64,000 bases of DNA from Bacteroides sp. M10 (GTDB lineage Bacteria > Bacteroidota > Bacteroidia > Bacteroidales > Bacteroidaceae): the NCBI RefSeq assembly GCF_014334015.1, contig NZ_CP060488.1, forward strand, positions 5,104,501-5,168,500, in the 5' to 3' direction. How positions within the stretch are numbered: the first letter of the stretch is position 1; each line of letters opens with the position of its first letter. The notes beneath the pieces were generated by a model, which saw only the letters and a program-made list of their open reading frames with translations, was not told the origin of the DNA and made no database searches. This document shows, piece by piece, positions 43,694 to 53,854 of the stretch. Made by a program: the position numbers and the translations under genes.

Positions 43694-45133
43694 TTATTTC
43701 TTTAATGATGACTTCTTTATTCTGATAAAAGAAGATAATGATTCGACCTTATTCTTATATTTTTTCTCATCTACCCGATTCTTGTTTTCCTTCTTATCAA
43801 TCTGATGATCAAACAACATACTGGCTTTCTTCACGTCGCCTTTCATCCATTCCGCATAACTATAACGCCGGTCAACAGCATTATCTCCTCCTTCCCACTG
43901 AATATAGACTTCACCTTTCGTCTTAGCTTTCAGATTCTTGAAAACCCCGGCAAAGCTTTGCCCGCTTAACTGTTCAGCGGGAACAGGAAGTTTACAAAGT
44001 TCACATAAAGTCGGGTACAAATCAACAAATTCCACCATCGATTTTGTTTTTCCCTTTTTCATTCCCGGCACACAGACAATCAACGGTACATGAGTAGAAG
44101 TATCCATCAGATTATGTTTACCTATAAAATCATGTTCTCCCAGATTCCAGCCATGATCCCCCAACAAAACCACAATTGTATTATCCGATAATCCCAGTTC
44201 ATCCAATGCATCCAATACCTTGCCGATCTGTGCATCCACATAACTCAAACAAGCATAATATCCATGTTTTACCTCTCGTTGGAAGTCAATATCACTCGTA
44301 TCCGTAACCCGTGCATACGCATATATCTCGCTCGAATTACGAACCTGCTCCGGTAATCCTTCAGGCCGGAAACGATTGGTAGCCAAAGGTATTTCCTCTC
44401 GTTTATATAAATCCCAATATTTCTTTGGAGCATTGAACGGCAAATGAGGTTTCCAGAAACCACAAGCCAAGAAGAAAGGTTTGCCGGTCTCCTTCATCCT
44501 TTTTAAGTCACGAATAGCCCGGTTTGCAAGTTTTCCATCATCATAGGCAGTATCAGGAACATCAGCAGATTCACAGAAAGGTCCCCTCATCGTTTTCGGA
44601 TTAATCGTTTTTCCCGATTCCGAATTCATCCAAAGTTCCCATTTATTATATTCCGCCCAATATACATCATATCCATCCGGATGATTCCGGTAAGGAGGCT
44701 CGCTCCACGAATCTGCATGATCGCTGATATGATGAAACACCTTGCCGTCCGAAATAGTATGATAACCATTCCGGGTAAACCATCCCGAAATAGGTATTGC
44801 TTCGGGGCAATCTTTGCTGGCATAGGCGGAAAAACTAATAAAGCGATCGGGATAATGAGGATATACCCCCGTCAATAAACTAGCCCGGGATGCCCCACTC
44901 ACAGGAATATTACAATACGCATTCTGAAACAAGACACCACTTGCCGCCAAACGGTCCATATTAGGAGTTTTCACTACATCTACCCCGTAACACCCCAGTT
45001 CGGGACGCATATCATCAGCCATTATAAAAAGCACATTCATTTGGGATGCATCCTGTTGTGCACGTAGTGTAGATGAGATGCAGCAAGCTGTTCCACAAAA
45101 AAACGCATATTTTATCGATATTCTATTTTTCAT
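43694..45133 (-). CDS. Sulfatase, serine type (iduronate-2-sulfatase-like)
   Basis: 479 aa. The N-terminal signal is long and includes an unusual Cys-rich stretch before AQQ (26). Metal-binding D40/D41 lie in MADDMRPELGCYG. The activation motif is S79-G-A-S-R83 followed by LLTG: Ser in the formylglycine position and Ala where Pro is usual. GDHGWNLGEHDFIGKHN supplies the second metal and sulfate-binding residues. The set resembles iduronate-2-sulfatase-type S1 enzymes. Maturation needs an anaerobic sulfatase-maturating enzyme, not in this window. The substrate is a sulfated sugar; with GH2 next door, a sulfated galactoside is suggested. Confidence 0.92.
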   Translation of the reverse strand: MKNRISIKYAFFCGTACCISSTLRAQQDASQMNVLFIMADDMRPELGCYGVDVVKTPNMDRLAASGVLFQNAYCNIPVSGASRASLLTGVYPHYPDRFISFSAYASKDCPEAIPISGWFTRNGYHTISDGKVFHHISDHADSWSEPPYRNHPDGYDVYWAEYNKWELWMNSESGKTINPKTMRGPFCESADVPDTAYDDGKLANRAIRDLKRMKETGKPFFLACGFWKPHLPFNAPKKYWDLYKREEIPLATNRFRPEGLPEQVRNSSEIYAYARVTDTSDIDFQREVKHGYYACLSYVDAQIGKVLDALDELGLSDNTIVVLLGDHGWNLGEHDFIGKHNLMDTSTHVPLIVCVPGMKKGKTKSMVEFVDLYPTLCELCKLPVPAEQLSGQSFAGVFKNLKAKTKGEVYIQWEGGDNAVDRRYSYAEWMKGDVKKASMLFDHQIDKKENKNRVDEKKYKNKVESLSSFIRIKKSSLKK

Positions 45134-45150
45134 TTTCTACCTTAAATTTT

Positions 45151-45186
45151 CAAGACCTGCAATATACTAAAATATTACAGGTCTTG
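45151..45186 (-). terminator. Intercistronic hairpin between susD and the sulfatase gene
   Basis: CAAGACCTGCAATAT (45151-45165) pairs with ATATTACAGGTCTTG (45172-45186), with one mismatch. There is no strong T-run, so it may act as a partial terminator or an mRNA end-stabiliser that keeps susCD message above that of the enzyme genes. Confidence 0.6.
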
Positions 45187-45206
45187 TGCATCATTTCAAT
45201 TTAAAA

Positions 45207-47021
45207 TTACTTTGTCCATACCGGATTTTGTTCCAGATTCGTATTTAAAGCCAATTGCTTCAAAGGCAACGGATACAGATAATAATGTTCCTGCCATCCA
45301 AGCGGGGTATCAAAGAAATAAACATATCCTTCATCAGCACCTGCACCACCCGTTACTTTCAGATTCTTGGCCGAAGCCCCTGTCACATAAGCACCCAGCG
45401 GTTGTTTGTTAACATAGTCTCCTTTCTTCCATCTGCGCAAATCATCCAGACGGAAACCTTCGCCCATCAACTCAACTCGTCTCTCCCTACGCACTTCCCA
45501 CAAGAGAGCAGGAACGGAAGGATCACGCTTCGGATCAAAAGCATCATTAATATCATTCACCACCATTTTCGCCACATTAGCTCTTGCCCGAAGTTTGTTA
45601 ATAGACTTATCCGCAGCAGCCTGGTCTAGCTTATTCAATTCGCACATCGCTTCGGCATAATTTACCATTACCTCACCTATACGGAACAGCGGGGCATCTG
45701 TTGTATTCACCCCATTCGCGTTGGTAGCTACAGTATGTGTATTATAATATTTCCATACCCAGAATCCCATTTGGGAAGCATTCCAGCCCTGTCCCCAGTT
45801 CATATTCTTAAAGTGAGGTTGTCCTTGCACAGTGAATCCTTTAAAGTTGGAAGACGGCAAACGATGATAAGTTTCACCGGAAATCGTAGCCATTAAATCT
45901 ATAAATTCTCTGTCCTGCGCATTATCCGTATATTTCCAATCAGCCGTACTAGGTCCGTTTTCTTTCTTCACCATATATGGAGGACAGATCGTCAAATACA
46001 ACCGGTAATCACGATCACGGAATTGTCCATACATATTCTTATCACCCCCATAATGACTAGTTGTCGTGCTAACCGGTCGTCCATCCGTACAAAGATAACT
46101 GTCTACCGCGTCTTTCGTTGCCTCAATATAAGATTCACCTGTACGCACCATACGAGTCAAACCATGCATTAACTGTCCGGTTTCATAAGCCTTATACAGA
46201 AGAATACCTGCCACCCCATCCAGTGTTTCCGAATTAAACAACTCATCATATTTAGGATGCACATTCGGATATTGCTTAATCACCTCTTCAGAAGCACGGG
46301 CACATTCTTCCAGATAAGTATCTGCCCCCGACAAACCATGATATTTTCTCCAAGTTCCTTCAAATAAAGCAAAACGGGAAATAAGAGCTTTCACCACATA
46401 CATATTAATTGTATTTTTCCCATCCGCTTCGATATTACTGCCAATATGTGTTTCCGCATATTTCAAATTAGACAGAATATTGGAAGCCACCAAGTCACGA
46501 CTATCACGTTTTCCATAAAGCTCGGGACTTTCCTCTGTCAAAGCATGCTCTACCCAGGGAATATCACCAAATTTGGAAAGCATCTGAAAGTATTTATAAG
46601 AACGGAAGAAATATCCCACACTTCTCCAATGCTCCCTCTCGGTCTCACTCATTTCCGAATGATCGATATTATCGAGCATCAGATTGACACGACGGATATA
46701 ATCATAATCCCAATCTTTAGACTCATCTGTAGCCTTTGCTTTGCGATATGCCCACTGACCTTCATATCCATCCAATCCTTTTATCATGTTATCCGATTCA
46801 AAATCACCACGGAAAATCTCATCCGTTTGCCCTGTATCATACGTATATCCGAAGAACACGTTATACAATCCCCATGTATACGTTTTAAAGTTGTCATAGG
46901 TAGTAAAGACCGATGCTTCTGTTTGCTGTCCTTTGGGATAAACCTCCAGAAATTCGTCATTCAGACAAGACGACATCAACAAACAAAGACTAACGCTTAC
47001 ACATAGTATATATTTATTCAT
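45207..47021 (-). CDS. SusD/RagB-family glycan-binding lipoprotein
   Basis: 604 aa with lipobox MSSC (C19) followed by the acidic surface-export signal LNDEFLEVYP. The SusD-like N-terminus (YDNFKTYTWGLYNVFFG), the TPR-like helices of the core and the C-terminal RagB region (LLWEVRRERRVELMGEGFRLDDLRRW) are all present. It caps the partner SusC channel on the cell surface and binds the glycan. It follows susC after 28 bp. Confidence 0.97.
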   Translation of the reverse strand: MNKYILCVSVSLCLLMSSCLNDEFLEVYPKGQQTEASVFTTYDNFKTYTWGLYNVFFGYTYDTGQTDEIFRGDFESDNMIKGLDGYEGQWAYRKAKATDESKDWDYDYIRRVNLMLDNIDHSEMSETEREHWRSVGYFFRSYKYFQMLSKFGDIPWVEHALTEESPELYGKRDSRDLVASNILSNLKYAETHIGSNIEADGKNTINMYVVKALISRFALFEGTWRKYHGLSGADTYLEECARASEEVIKQYPNVHPKYDELFNSETLDGVAGILLYKAYETGQLMHGLTRMVRTGESYIEATKDAVDSYLCTDGRPVSTTTSHYGGDKNMYGQFRDRDYRLYLTICPPYMVKKENGPSTADWKYTDNAQDREFIDLMATISGETYHRLPSSNFKGFTVQGQPHFKNMNWGQGWNASQMGFWVWKYYNTHTVATNANGVNTTDAPLFRIGEVMVNYAEAMCELNKLDQAAADKSINKLRARANVAKMVVNDINDAFDPKRDPSVPALLWEVRRERRVELMGEGFRLDDLRRWKKGDYVNKQPLGAYVTGASAKNLKVTGGAGADEGYVYFFDTPLGWQEHYYLYPLPLKQLALNTNLEQNPVWTK

Positions 47022-47049
47022 AATAATTACTCTTTAAGTTGTGAAACAA

Positions 47050-50000
47050 TCAGAATGAAAGGTTTATACCGAACGAATACTGTCTCATATACGGATAGGT
47101 AAAACCACGTTGTCCTAAATCATCCGTAACAGAACGTTCCGGATCAAGTCCCTTCGGCAAGTGGTCGAACGTATAAAGATTCTCACCACTGAAGAACACA
47201 GCCAGATTATTAACTCCAATCTTACTCATCCACTTAGACGGGAAATTATAAGAAAGCGTTATATTACGAATACTTAAATACGATCCATCCTGTAGATAAC
47301 GAGTTTGTACACGTGTATTGGCATCTGTATTTCCGGCCGCTTTCTCATAAATACGGGGGAAATAACTATTCGTATTTTCCGGAGTCCAGTAATTCAACTG
47401 TGAATCATAAACGGTAGTCCAAGCATCATAATGCGGATAAAACAGATCGTTCATCACCCACAAATCCCGTTTACCAACTCCTTGCAGCAAGAATGACAGA
47501 GAAAAACCGTTCCAACTTGCACTACCATGAATACCATACTGATAACGCCGGGTATTATTACCGATGATTTTACGGTCTCCCGGATCTTTCGTTGTACTGG
47601 TACCGCTGTTGATTATATTATTACCATCCAAATCCTTATATAATATATCTCCCGGATTCGGATTATATCCTTCCACTTTAGCAATACCCGGTTTCAATTT
47701 ACCGTCCGCATCAAAATCATCCACTGTATACAAACGATCAGTTACATATCCCCAGATTTCACCCAGCTCCATTCCTACACGATATGTTTCATTATTATTC
47801 TTATCCTTACCAAATAATCCCGTTTCATTATTGTATTTGGTAATCTTAGTTTTTGCATCGTAAAGATTGAAACCTATACTATATTTCACTTTTCCGATCT
47901 GATCGTTCCAGTCAACCGAGATTTCCCAACCTTTAGAACGAAGGTCAGCCGTATTCTGTAAAGGAGCACTTGCACCTAATACACCCGGAAGTTCAGAGCC
48001 CGGAGCAAGCATGCCCTTGGTATCTCTGCGATACCAGTCGAACACCATATTCAATCTGTTATCCAATAGTCCAAGATCGAATCCGACATCAATTGTCGTT
48101 ACTTTTTCCCAAGTAAAGCTATTGCTAACCAAAGCAGCTGGTTTCAAAGTAGTAACTTTAATACCTGAAACAGTCCAATAAGCTTGCTCTGCATCCATGC
48201 CAGGGATATATGCATAAGGACTAATACTCTGATTCCCGATATTACCCCAAGAACCACGCAATTTCAAGTTAGAAAGAACAGAATTCAAAGGTTTCATAAA
48301 TGCTTCCTCGCTGATACGCCATCCGGCGGAAACCGAAGGGAAGAAACCGAAACGGCTATTCTTCGGGAATTTGGAAGAACCGTCATAACGTCCGTTCGTT
48401 TCAAGCAAATACTTGCCGGCAAACGAATAGTTAATGCGATAGAACAACCCTCTTACCGTATAACGTTCAAATTTGTCTTTAGCAAAATAATCACCTGTCG
48501 ACTGCGAAATAGACGGCAGATCTTCATTAATCATATTCATACGCGACATCTCAGCATAACGATAGTCACTACTCTCCTGATTGAAACCTCCCATCACCGT
48601 TACATCATGTTTGCCCCATGAATTGTTATAGTTAGCATAGAAGTTCAATGCATTATAATCCGTAATACCATTGGAGTATTCATACTTGGAATTGGCAGTG
48701 GAAACCTCTTTCACAAAGTTACCTCCATGTGCATAATAGAACTTCTTCTCAAATTTCGTTTTCTCGTTACTTAGATGATTGAATGTATACTCACCAATCA
48801 ACTTCACATTCTTCAAAGGACTGATTGTAACCTTTCCGAAAATACGAAGATTATTCTTTTGAATAGTTGTCGGATATGCCAGGTCAATCAAGTTACGAGG
48901 AGTATTGATCGGTAATTCTTCACCATCGATATTCATTGTTCCAGTAGGGAAATAAGAAGGGAATGCGACTGCTGCTCCCCATATACCATATCCTCCGGAA
49001 GTTTCCGGCAGAGAAGAGTTAGAGTTCGTATATTTAATATCCAATTCCGGAGTAATCCATGAAAACACATCTGAACGGAGATAAGAAGACACATTGTAAC
49101 GCTTGTACGTATCTTTATCCGAAGCCAGTACCCCATTTTCATTCACCATACCGAAGGAGAAACGATAAGAAATATCTTTCGTACCGCCACCTACCGAGAT
49201 ATTATGAGTTTGCTGGAAACCAGTCTCCATCATATCATCGAAAAGATCAGTTTCTGCCAAGCTATAACGCAGCCCGTCCACCATTGCATAACCATCCGGA
49301 TATGCAGACGGATTAGCATTATATTCCTTCAAAAGTCCCAACCAGGTATCTACGTTCTGACCACTTTGATAATTGATTGTCCCCATGTCCTTATAAGCCT
49401 GTACCGTTTGGAGCGGAGTAGCCTTATGAGGCATATTGGCAGGTCTGCTAAAAGAAAAGTTATTTGAATAATTAATAGAGAGTTTAGTTGCATCCGAGCC
49501 TTTCTTTGTAGTAATCAAAATCACACCGAAAGCTGCCCGTGCTCCGTAAATAGCAGAAGATGCCGCATCCTTCAAAACAGTCACCGATTCAATATCGTTC
49601 GGATCGAGCATATTAATATCCATCTCCACGTTATCCACCAGCACCAGCGGTTTCCCATTCTTATCCAGACTGTTGACACCACGAATGTTGAAACTCATTT
49701 CTTCACCGGGTCTTCCTGAATTACCTGTAATCTGCAAGCCGGGCATTGCCCCTTTCAAAGCGTCACTCACAGACACCACCGGACGGTCACCTAAAACATC
49801 ATCCATCTTCACACTGCTCACCGCACCTGTCAGGTTCGCTTTCTTTTGTACGCCGTAACCAACAACTACTACTTCGTCTATTAACCGGGTATCTTCTTTC
49901 AAAGTTACATTGAGAGGACGTTGATCTTTCACCACCACTTCCTGTGTGGCATAGCCGATATACGATATGGATAAACGGGCATTCGGAGTAACCATCAAAG

Positions 50001-50478
50001 AAAAATTGCCATCCATATCCGTAATGGTACCTTCCGTAGAATCTACCACTTTCACATTTGCCCCAATCACCCCTTCACCTGTAGGATCAGTGATTCTGCC
50101 TTTTAAGACAAACGCTTTTTCCTGTTCTTTCTGCGGTGTCACTGCATGGAACATAATCACCCGGGTTCCGTTCACTTCATAACTGACGTCCGTACCGGCC
50201 AGCAATTGTCCCATCACATCATTAATAGTACCGTTATTTATATTCACAGAGACTTTCCTATTCAAATCAATGTCATTATTACGAATCAGGAAAGAGTAAT
50301 TGCCTTGCTTCTTTATTACTTCAATGGCTTCTTTTAAAGTAATATTATCTACTTTCACACTGAATCGCTTACTTTGTTCCTGTGCCGATAGCTGGAAACC
50401 ACCAGTCAAAACGTTTCCTACAGACAAAAGCAGAAGCATTAATAATATCCTTTTTACTATTAATCTCATATTTTTCAC
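47050..50478 (-). CDS. SusC/RagA-family TonB-dependent outer-membrane transporter with STN domain
   Basis: 1142 aa. After the signal peptide (to about 32) comes an STN domain (about 38-112, FSVKVDNITLKEAIEVIKKQ) that contacts an anti-sigma factor. A carboxypeptidase-regulatory-like domain follows (about 124-200). The TonB plug with VVVVGYGVQKKANLTGAVSSV begins near 205, and a barrel runs to the C-terminal GINLSF. The family imports oligosaccharides bound by SusD using TonB energy. The extra STN domain marks the trans-envelope signalling subtype, matching the FecR and ECF sigma genes just upstream. Confidence 0.97.
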   Translation of the reverse strand: MKNMRLIVKRILLMLLLLSVGNVLTGGFQLSAQEQSKRFSVKVDNITLKEAIEVIKKQGNYSFLIRNNDIDLNRKVSVNINNGTINDVMGQLLAGTDVSYEVNGTRVIMFHAVTPQKEQEKAFVLKGRITDPTGEGVIGANVKVVDSTEGTITDMDGNFSLMVTPNARLSISYIGYATQEVVVKDQRPLNVTLKEDTRLIDEVVVVGYGVQKKANLTGAVSSVKMDDVLGDRPVVSVSDALKGAMPGLQITGNSGRPGEEMSFNIRGVNSLDKNGKPLVLVDNVEMDINMLDPNDIESVTVLKDAASSAIYGARAAFGVILITTKKGSDATKLSINYSNNFSFSRPANMPHKATPLQTVQAYKDMGTINYQSGQNVDTWLGLLKEYNANPSAYPDGYAMVDGLRYSLAETDLFDDMMETGFQQTHNISVGGGTKDISYRFSFGMVNENGVLASDKDTYKRYNVSSYLRSDVFSWITPELDIKYTNSNSSLPETSGGYGIWGAAVAFPSYFPTGTMNIDGEELPINTPRNLIDLAYPTTIQKNNLRIFGKVTISPLKNVKLIGEYTFNHLSNEKTKFEKKFYYAHGGNFVKEVSTANSKYEYSNGITDYNALNFYANYNNSWGKHDVTVMGGFNQESSDYRYAEMSRMNMINEDLPSISQSTGDYFAKDKFERYTVRGLFYRINYSFAGKYLLETNGRYDGSSKFPKNSRFGFFPSVSAGWRISEEAFMKPLNSVLSNLKLRGSWGNIGNQSISPYAYIPGMDAEQAYWTVSGIKVTTLKPAALVSNSFTWEKVTTIDVGFDLGLLDNRLNMVFDWYRRDTKGMLAPGSELPGVLGASAPLQNTADLRSKGWEISVDWNDQIGKVKYSIGFNLYDAKTKITKYNNETGLFGKDKNNNETYRVGMELGEIWGYVTDRLYTVDDFDADGKLKPGIAKVEGYNPNPGDILYKDLDGNNIINSGTSTTKDPGDRKIIGNNTRRYQYGIHGSASWNGFSLSFLLQGVGKRDLWVMNDLFYPHYDAWTTVYDSQLNYWTPENTNSYFPRIYEKAAGNTDANTRVQTRYLQDGSYLSIRNITLSYNFPSKWMSKIGVNNLAVFFSGENLYTFDHLPKGLDPERSVTDDLGQRGFTYPYMRQYSFGINLSF

Positions 50479-50566
50479 TATTAAAGGTTAACATAATATC
50501 TTTCTATACAACGCTGAACCGCCGATATATCTATCGACTAAGTTCCCAATCATACTTTACTTTTTC

Positions 50567-51595
50567 TTATTTTACCTCCTTTTTCTTGTCAGTTATAAAG
50601 ATAGTGTCTCCACTAACTTTCCATGTATATTGCTTCTCAACGTTGATTTCTCCCAATATATCATTGATACTTTGATTACTATCGAAACATCCGGAAAAGC
50701 GTTCCGCCTTCAGACGTTCACTCTCTAAACTAATCTTCACCTGGAATTTGCGCTCCAGACGGTGTGCGATGTCGGCAAACGGAGCATCCTCAAATGTCAG
50801 GCCACCATCCAACCAGTCACAGGCAGAACTAGCATTTGATTTCATTTTCTCCATGCGCCCCGTATTCTTATCGTAAAAAGCCTGTTCGCTAGGGAATAGT
50901 TTCATTACCGAACCGGACAAAGTGGCTAAATTGACACGACCTTCCAACAAAGATACCATTACATAATTATCGTCATCATAAGCGCGTACATTAAAAACAG
51001 TCCCTACCACCTTTACCTGTACACCATTCGTATTTACAAAGAAAGGAATCTTCTCATTTTTCGCCACCTTGAAATATCCTTCACCATCAAGCATAACATC
51101 ACGTTCACGAATACCGAACCCACGGCAATAACGTAACACAGAACCCGCATTCAATGAAACCTCTGTTCCATCCGGAAGCACAATATTCGTCCGCGAACCG
51201 GCTGGCACTTTAATTTCATAAGGAGAATCCGCATTCGTATATACTTCCGTAAGATTTTCAGTATAAGTGTACCAGAAGTAATTGCAGCCCAACAACAAAA
51301 TAATTGCAGCAGCTACCTTCAGCCACACAGGAACTATCTTCCGCGAACGGACAGGTTTCATCTCAGCAGCGGCTATTTTTTCTTTTATCTGTGATAAATT
51401 AGCATCCTCTACTTTGGCAAATGCAGGCACAGAAGAAACAGCCCATACTGCGGACATCTCCCGGAAAATTTTAGCAGCATCTTCATTGGAAGCCAGAGAA
51501 GCGAACAGAGCTTCTTTCTCTTCTTCGGTGCAGTTACCGGACAGATAGTTGCTTATCCGGATTTCCAATTCTTCTATATGATAAGAGTCATTCAT
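50567..51595 (-). CDS. FecR-type anti-sigma factor
   Basis: 342 aa. A short N-terminal cytosolic helical region (1-85) would hold the sigma factor. One membrane helix follows (about 88-107, LKVAAAIILLLGC). The periplasmic part has a FecR domain (about 120-225, AGSRTNIVLPDGTEVSLNAGS, then VKVVGTVFNVRAY) and a C-terminal DUF4974-like region (about 275-342, GGLTFEDAPFADIAHRLERK) that contacts the STN domain of SusC. It releases the ECF sigma factor when SusC binds substrate. It lies between the sigma gene (77 bp) and susC (88 bp). Confidence 0.95.
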   Translation of the reverse strand: MNDSYHIEELEIRISNYLSGNCTEEEKEALFASLASNEDAAKIFREMSAVWAVSSVPAFAKVEDANLSQIKEKIAAAEMKPVRSRKIVPVWLKVAAAIILLLGCNYFWYTYTENLTEVYTNADSPYEIKVPAGSRTNIVLPDGTEVSLNAGSVLRYCRGFGIRERDVMLDGEGYFKVAKNEKIPFFVNTNGVQVKVVGTVFNVRAYDDDNYVMVSLLEGRVNLATLSGSVMKLFPSEQAFYDKNTGRMEKMKSNASSACDWLDGGLTFEDAPFADIAHRLERKFQVKISLESERLKAERFSGCFDSNQSINDILGEINVEKQYTWKVSGDTIFITDKKKEVK

Positions 51596-51672
51596 AAACG
51601 TACTTTTTCTATGGGTGTATATAACTAGATACGCAATAAAAAAAGAAACGTTTAAAAGAAAAGTGATTTTTT

Positions 51673-52260
51673 TTAGAGAAACATCAAAATAGCTATCATA
51701 TAAGGAGTACCCAGTGATTCGCGCAGTTTAGTCAATGCTATTTTCATCTGTACTCTTACAGTGGTCACATTAATATTCTGCTCCTCGGCAATTTCACTGT
51801 ATGTCTTACCCTCATACAAACTTGCTTTAAATATGGCACGGCATTTGGCAGGCAATTCCTCCACCTTCTTCATGATGATGGTATTCATTTCGCTATGCTC
51901 CAATGCCTGCAAAGGATTATCGGAAGAAAGAATATGATTTTCGAGAAAAGCCCAGATTTCTTCCATCTGTTCCGTCATCTGTTTTTCGTTGAAATAAGAA
52001 GAGCGCAGATAACTGATACTTGCATTTTGAATGGCACGCCGCAAATACGGAAGAGCCGGATAAGTGATGTGATGGCGATTCTGCCAGAAAGCAACAAAGA
52101 CATCATTCACAATCTCCCCTGCCACCCTCTTGTCATGCACATAATAAACAGCTATCGCACACAAATAAAGGTAGTAGGTATGATAGATTTTATCAAATGC
52201 TTTTGTATTACCGTAATTTAACTGTTCAATTAGATTTTCAGAGATTTCTGGTAGATTCAT
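51673..52260 (-). CDS. ECF-type RNA polymerase sigma factor
   Basis: 195 aa from the ATG at 52260, placed by a promoter just upstream; a longer frame to 52323 would cross that promoter. Region 2 reads AFDKIYHTYYLYLCAIAVYYV, then EIVNDVFVAFWQNR (2.4). Region 4 reads AIFKASLYEGKTYSEIAEEQNINVTTVRVQMKIALTKLRE. It belongs to the Bacteroidetes ECF group that drives PULs with FecR and STN-SusC partners. Target promoters are probably upstream of susC and its own operon. Confidence 0.95.
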   Translation of the reverse strand: MNLPEISENLIEQLNYGNTKAFDKIYHTYYLYLCAIAVYYVHDKRVAGEIVNDVFVAFWQNRHHITYPALPYLRRAIQNASISYLRSSYFNEKQMTEQMEEIWAFLENHILSSDNPLQALEHSEMNTIIMKKVEELPAKCRAIFKASLYEGKTYSEIAEEQNINVTTVRVQMKIALTKLRESLGTPYMIAILMFL

Positions 52261-52286
52261 TCGTTGTCTTTCTTTAAGGAACGGTG

Positions 52287-52316
52287 CAAATATAGCGATT
52301 AATTCAGAAAAACAAA
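52287..52316 (-). promoter_or_regulatory. Promoter of the ECF sigma gene
   Basis: On the minus strand TTTG (52316-52313), an 18-bp spacer and TATATTTG (52294-52287) lie 27 bp before the start codon at 52260. It is of the housekeeping type, downstream of the AbgT stop. Confidence 0.75.
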
Positions 52317-52359
52317 ATTCCAATCAGATAAACCGGAGCCCGGCAATCATTCCTTAGCC

Positions 52360-53817
52360 CTACAATCCCATCGGTATTTTCAACAAATACCAAACAATAA
52401 ACAGCAATGTCCAGACAACCAGGATGCCTAATGAATATCTCCAAGTATATTTCAGCAATGAGCCATACGTAATCTGCTTATCATACTGCCGCATATAGGT
52501 AAGCACCAGAGGCATATAGAATAAGAAAGGAGTAATGGCATTCGTCGAGCTATCTCCGATACGAAAAGCACATTGTGCTATATCCGGAGCAATTCCCATC
52601 TGTGCAAACATAGGAATAAAGATAAAAGACATAAAAGCCCATTTGGAGGTAGCAGATACCATAATCAGATTTATCAATGCCGTAAACAGAATAAACAGGA
52701 CAAGAGCAGACAAAGGAGCCGGTTCAAACGAAGAAAGCAGATCAGCACCCATGATAGCCAAACATTTGTCCAGATGAGAATATTCAAAACAGGCAAACAT
52801 CTGCGCAGCGAAGAAAGCGATAACGAAATACACCCCAAGAAGCTTCATTGGCTGCGTAAGTCCTTCAATTACATCATTGTCAGTGCGATACCGTCCGGAA
52901 CTGAATCCATAAGCCATTCCCGTAATACCTGCTCCCAAAGAAAGCAAAAACAAAATACCGGCAATAAAAGGCGAATGCATCAAACCACCATTCACACCCC
53001 GCAAAATTCCATAAGAAGAAAAAGTAAGCCACAAGATAAGAGCCACATAGGTAGCTGCCACAACAATGGAAATCATAATGGCACGCCGTTCTTTACGAGA
53101 CAGAGGATGGTAAGCCACCACCTTCATACTGCCTTCATACTTACCTAACGTAGGAAGAAGCCATTTTTGAGTAATCCAATACACAATAGCCGTAATGGCC
53201 ACCGTTGAAGCACTCATAAAAAAGTAATTGCAAAGAGGTTCCGTATTCCCCTGATAACCCGTTTGTGCCAGTGCAGCCTCTTGCGTGGTATGCGCCAACA
53301 ACGGGTCCATCGTACTCAATACAATATTAGCACTATACCCGCACGCAACGGAAACATAAGCCGTAACAATCCCTGCAATCGGATGAAGCCCCACCCATTG
53401 AAACAGCATAGCAGCAATAGGCAATAAAATGATATATCCACCATCACCAATGGCATTCGACAACAAGCCAAGCACAATCACCCACAAGATGATCTTCCTC
53501 TTTTCCTGCCGGTTTCCCACCCCCATGCGGATACAAGCATCAATAAAACCGGAATGTTGTGCCACTCCCAATCCGAACATAGCAATAATCACCATGCCCA
53601 ATGGAGCAAAACCTGTAAAGTTCTTAATAGCATTCCGCAACCACCAGCGGATTCCTTCCGGGCTCAACAGGCTTTGTACACGGATATCCTCACCTGTCTG
53701 CGGCAATGTCACTTTCAATCCATAGATATCGCATATCCATGAAAGAAAGACCACTGCCATTGTCAGCAGAAGGAACATCGTAGCGGGATGGGGCATGCGC
53801 CATTTATTCTTCATCAT
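52360..53817 (-). CDS. AbgT-family transporter
   Basis: 485 aa from the ATG at 53817 (37 bp after the response-regulator stop); an upstream extension lacks family likeness. About 12 hydrophobic segments are present. Family landmarks are SPEGIRWWLRNAIKNFTGFAPLG, the hairpin LSNAIGDGGYIILLPI, STMDPLLAHTTQEAA, SATSKWAFMSFIFIPM and GDSSTNAITPFLFYMPLVL. Known AbgT members import p-aminobenzoyl-glutamate or export sulfonamides and related compounds; the substrate here is not known. Its position after a two-component system suggests control by it. Confidence 0.9.
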   Translation of the reverse strand: MMKNKWRMPHPATMFLLLTMAVVFLSWICDIYGLKVTLPQTGEDIRVQSLLSPEGIRWWLRNAIKNFTGFAPLGMVIIAMFGLGVAQHSGFIDACIRMGVGNRQEKRKIILWVIVLGLLSNAIGDGGYIILLPIAAMLFQWVGLHPIAGIVTAYVSVACGYSANIVLSTMDPLLAHTTQEAALAQTGYQGNTEPLCNYFFMSASTVAITAIVYWITQKWLLPTLGKYEGSMKVVAYHPLSRKERRAIMISIVVAATYVALILWLTFSSYGILRGVNGGLMHSPFIAGILFLLSLGAGITGMAYGFSSGRYRTDNDVIEGLTQPMKLLGVYFVIAFFAAQMFACFEYSHLDKCLAIMGADLLSSFEPAPLSALVLFILFTALINLIMVSATSKWAFMSFIFIPMFAQMGIAPDIAQCAFRIGDSSTNAITPFLFYMPLVLTYMRQYDKQITYGSLLKYTWRYSLGILVVWTLLFIVWYLLKIPMGL

Positions 53818-53854
53818 TTTCCGACTAAGCAAGAAGCTACCGTTAATACTTAAT

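Noticed and set aside
52261..52323. Extended N-terminus of the ECF sigma factor
   Set aside because: A full TTTG-18-TATATTTG promoter lies inside the extension, so the start at 52260 is preferred.
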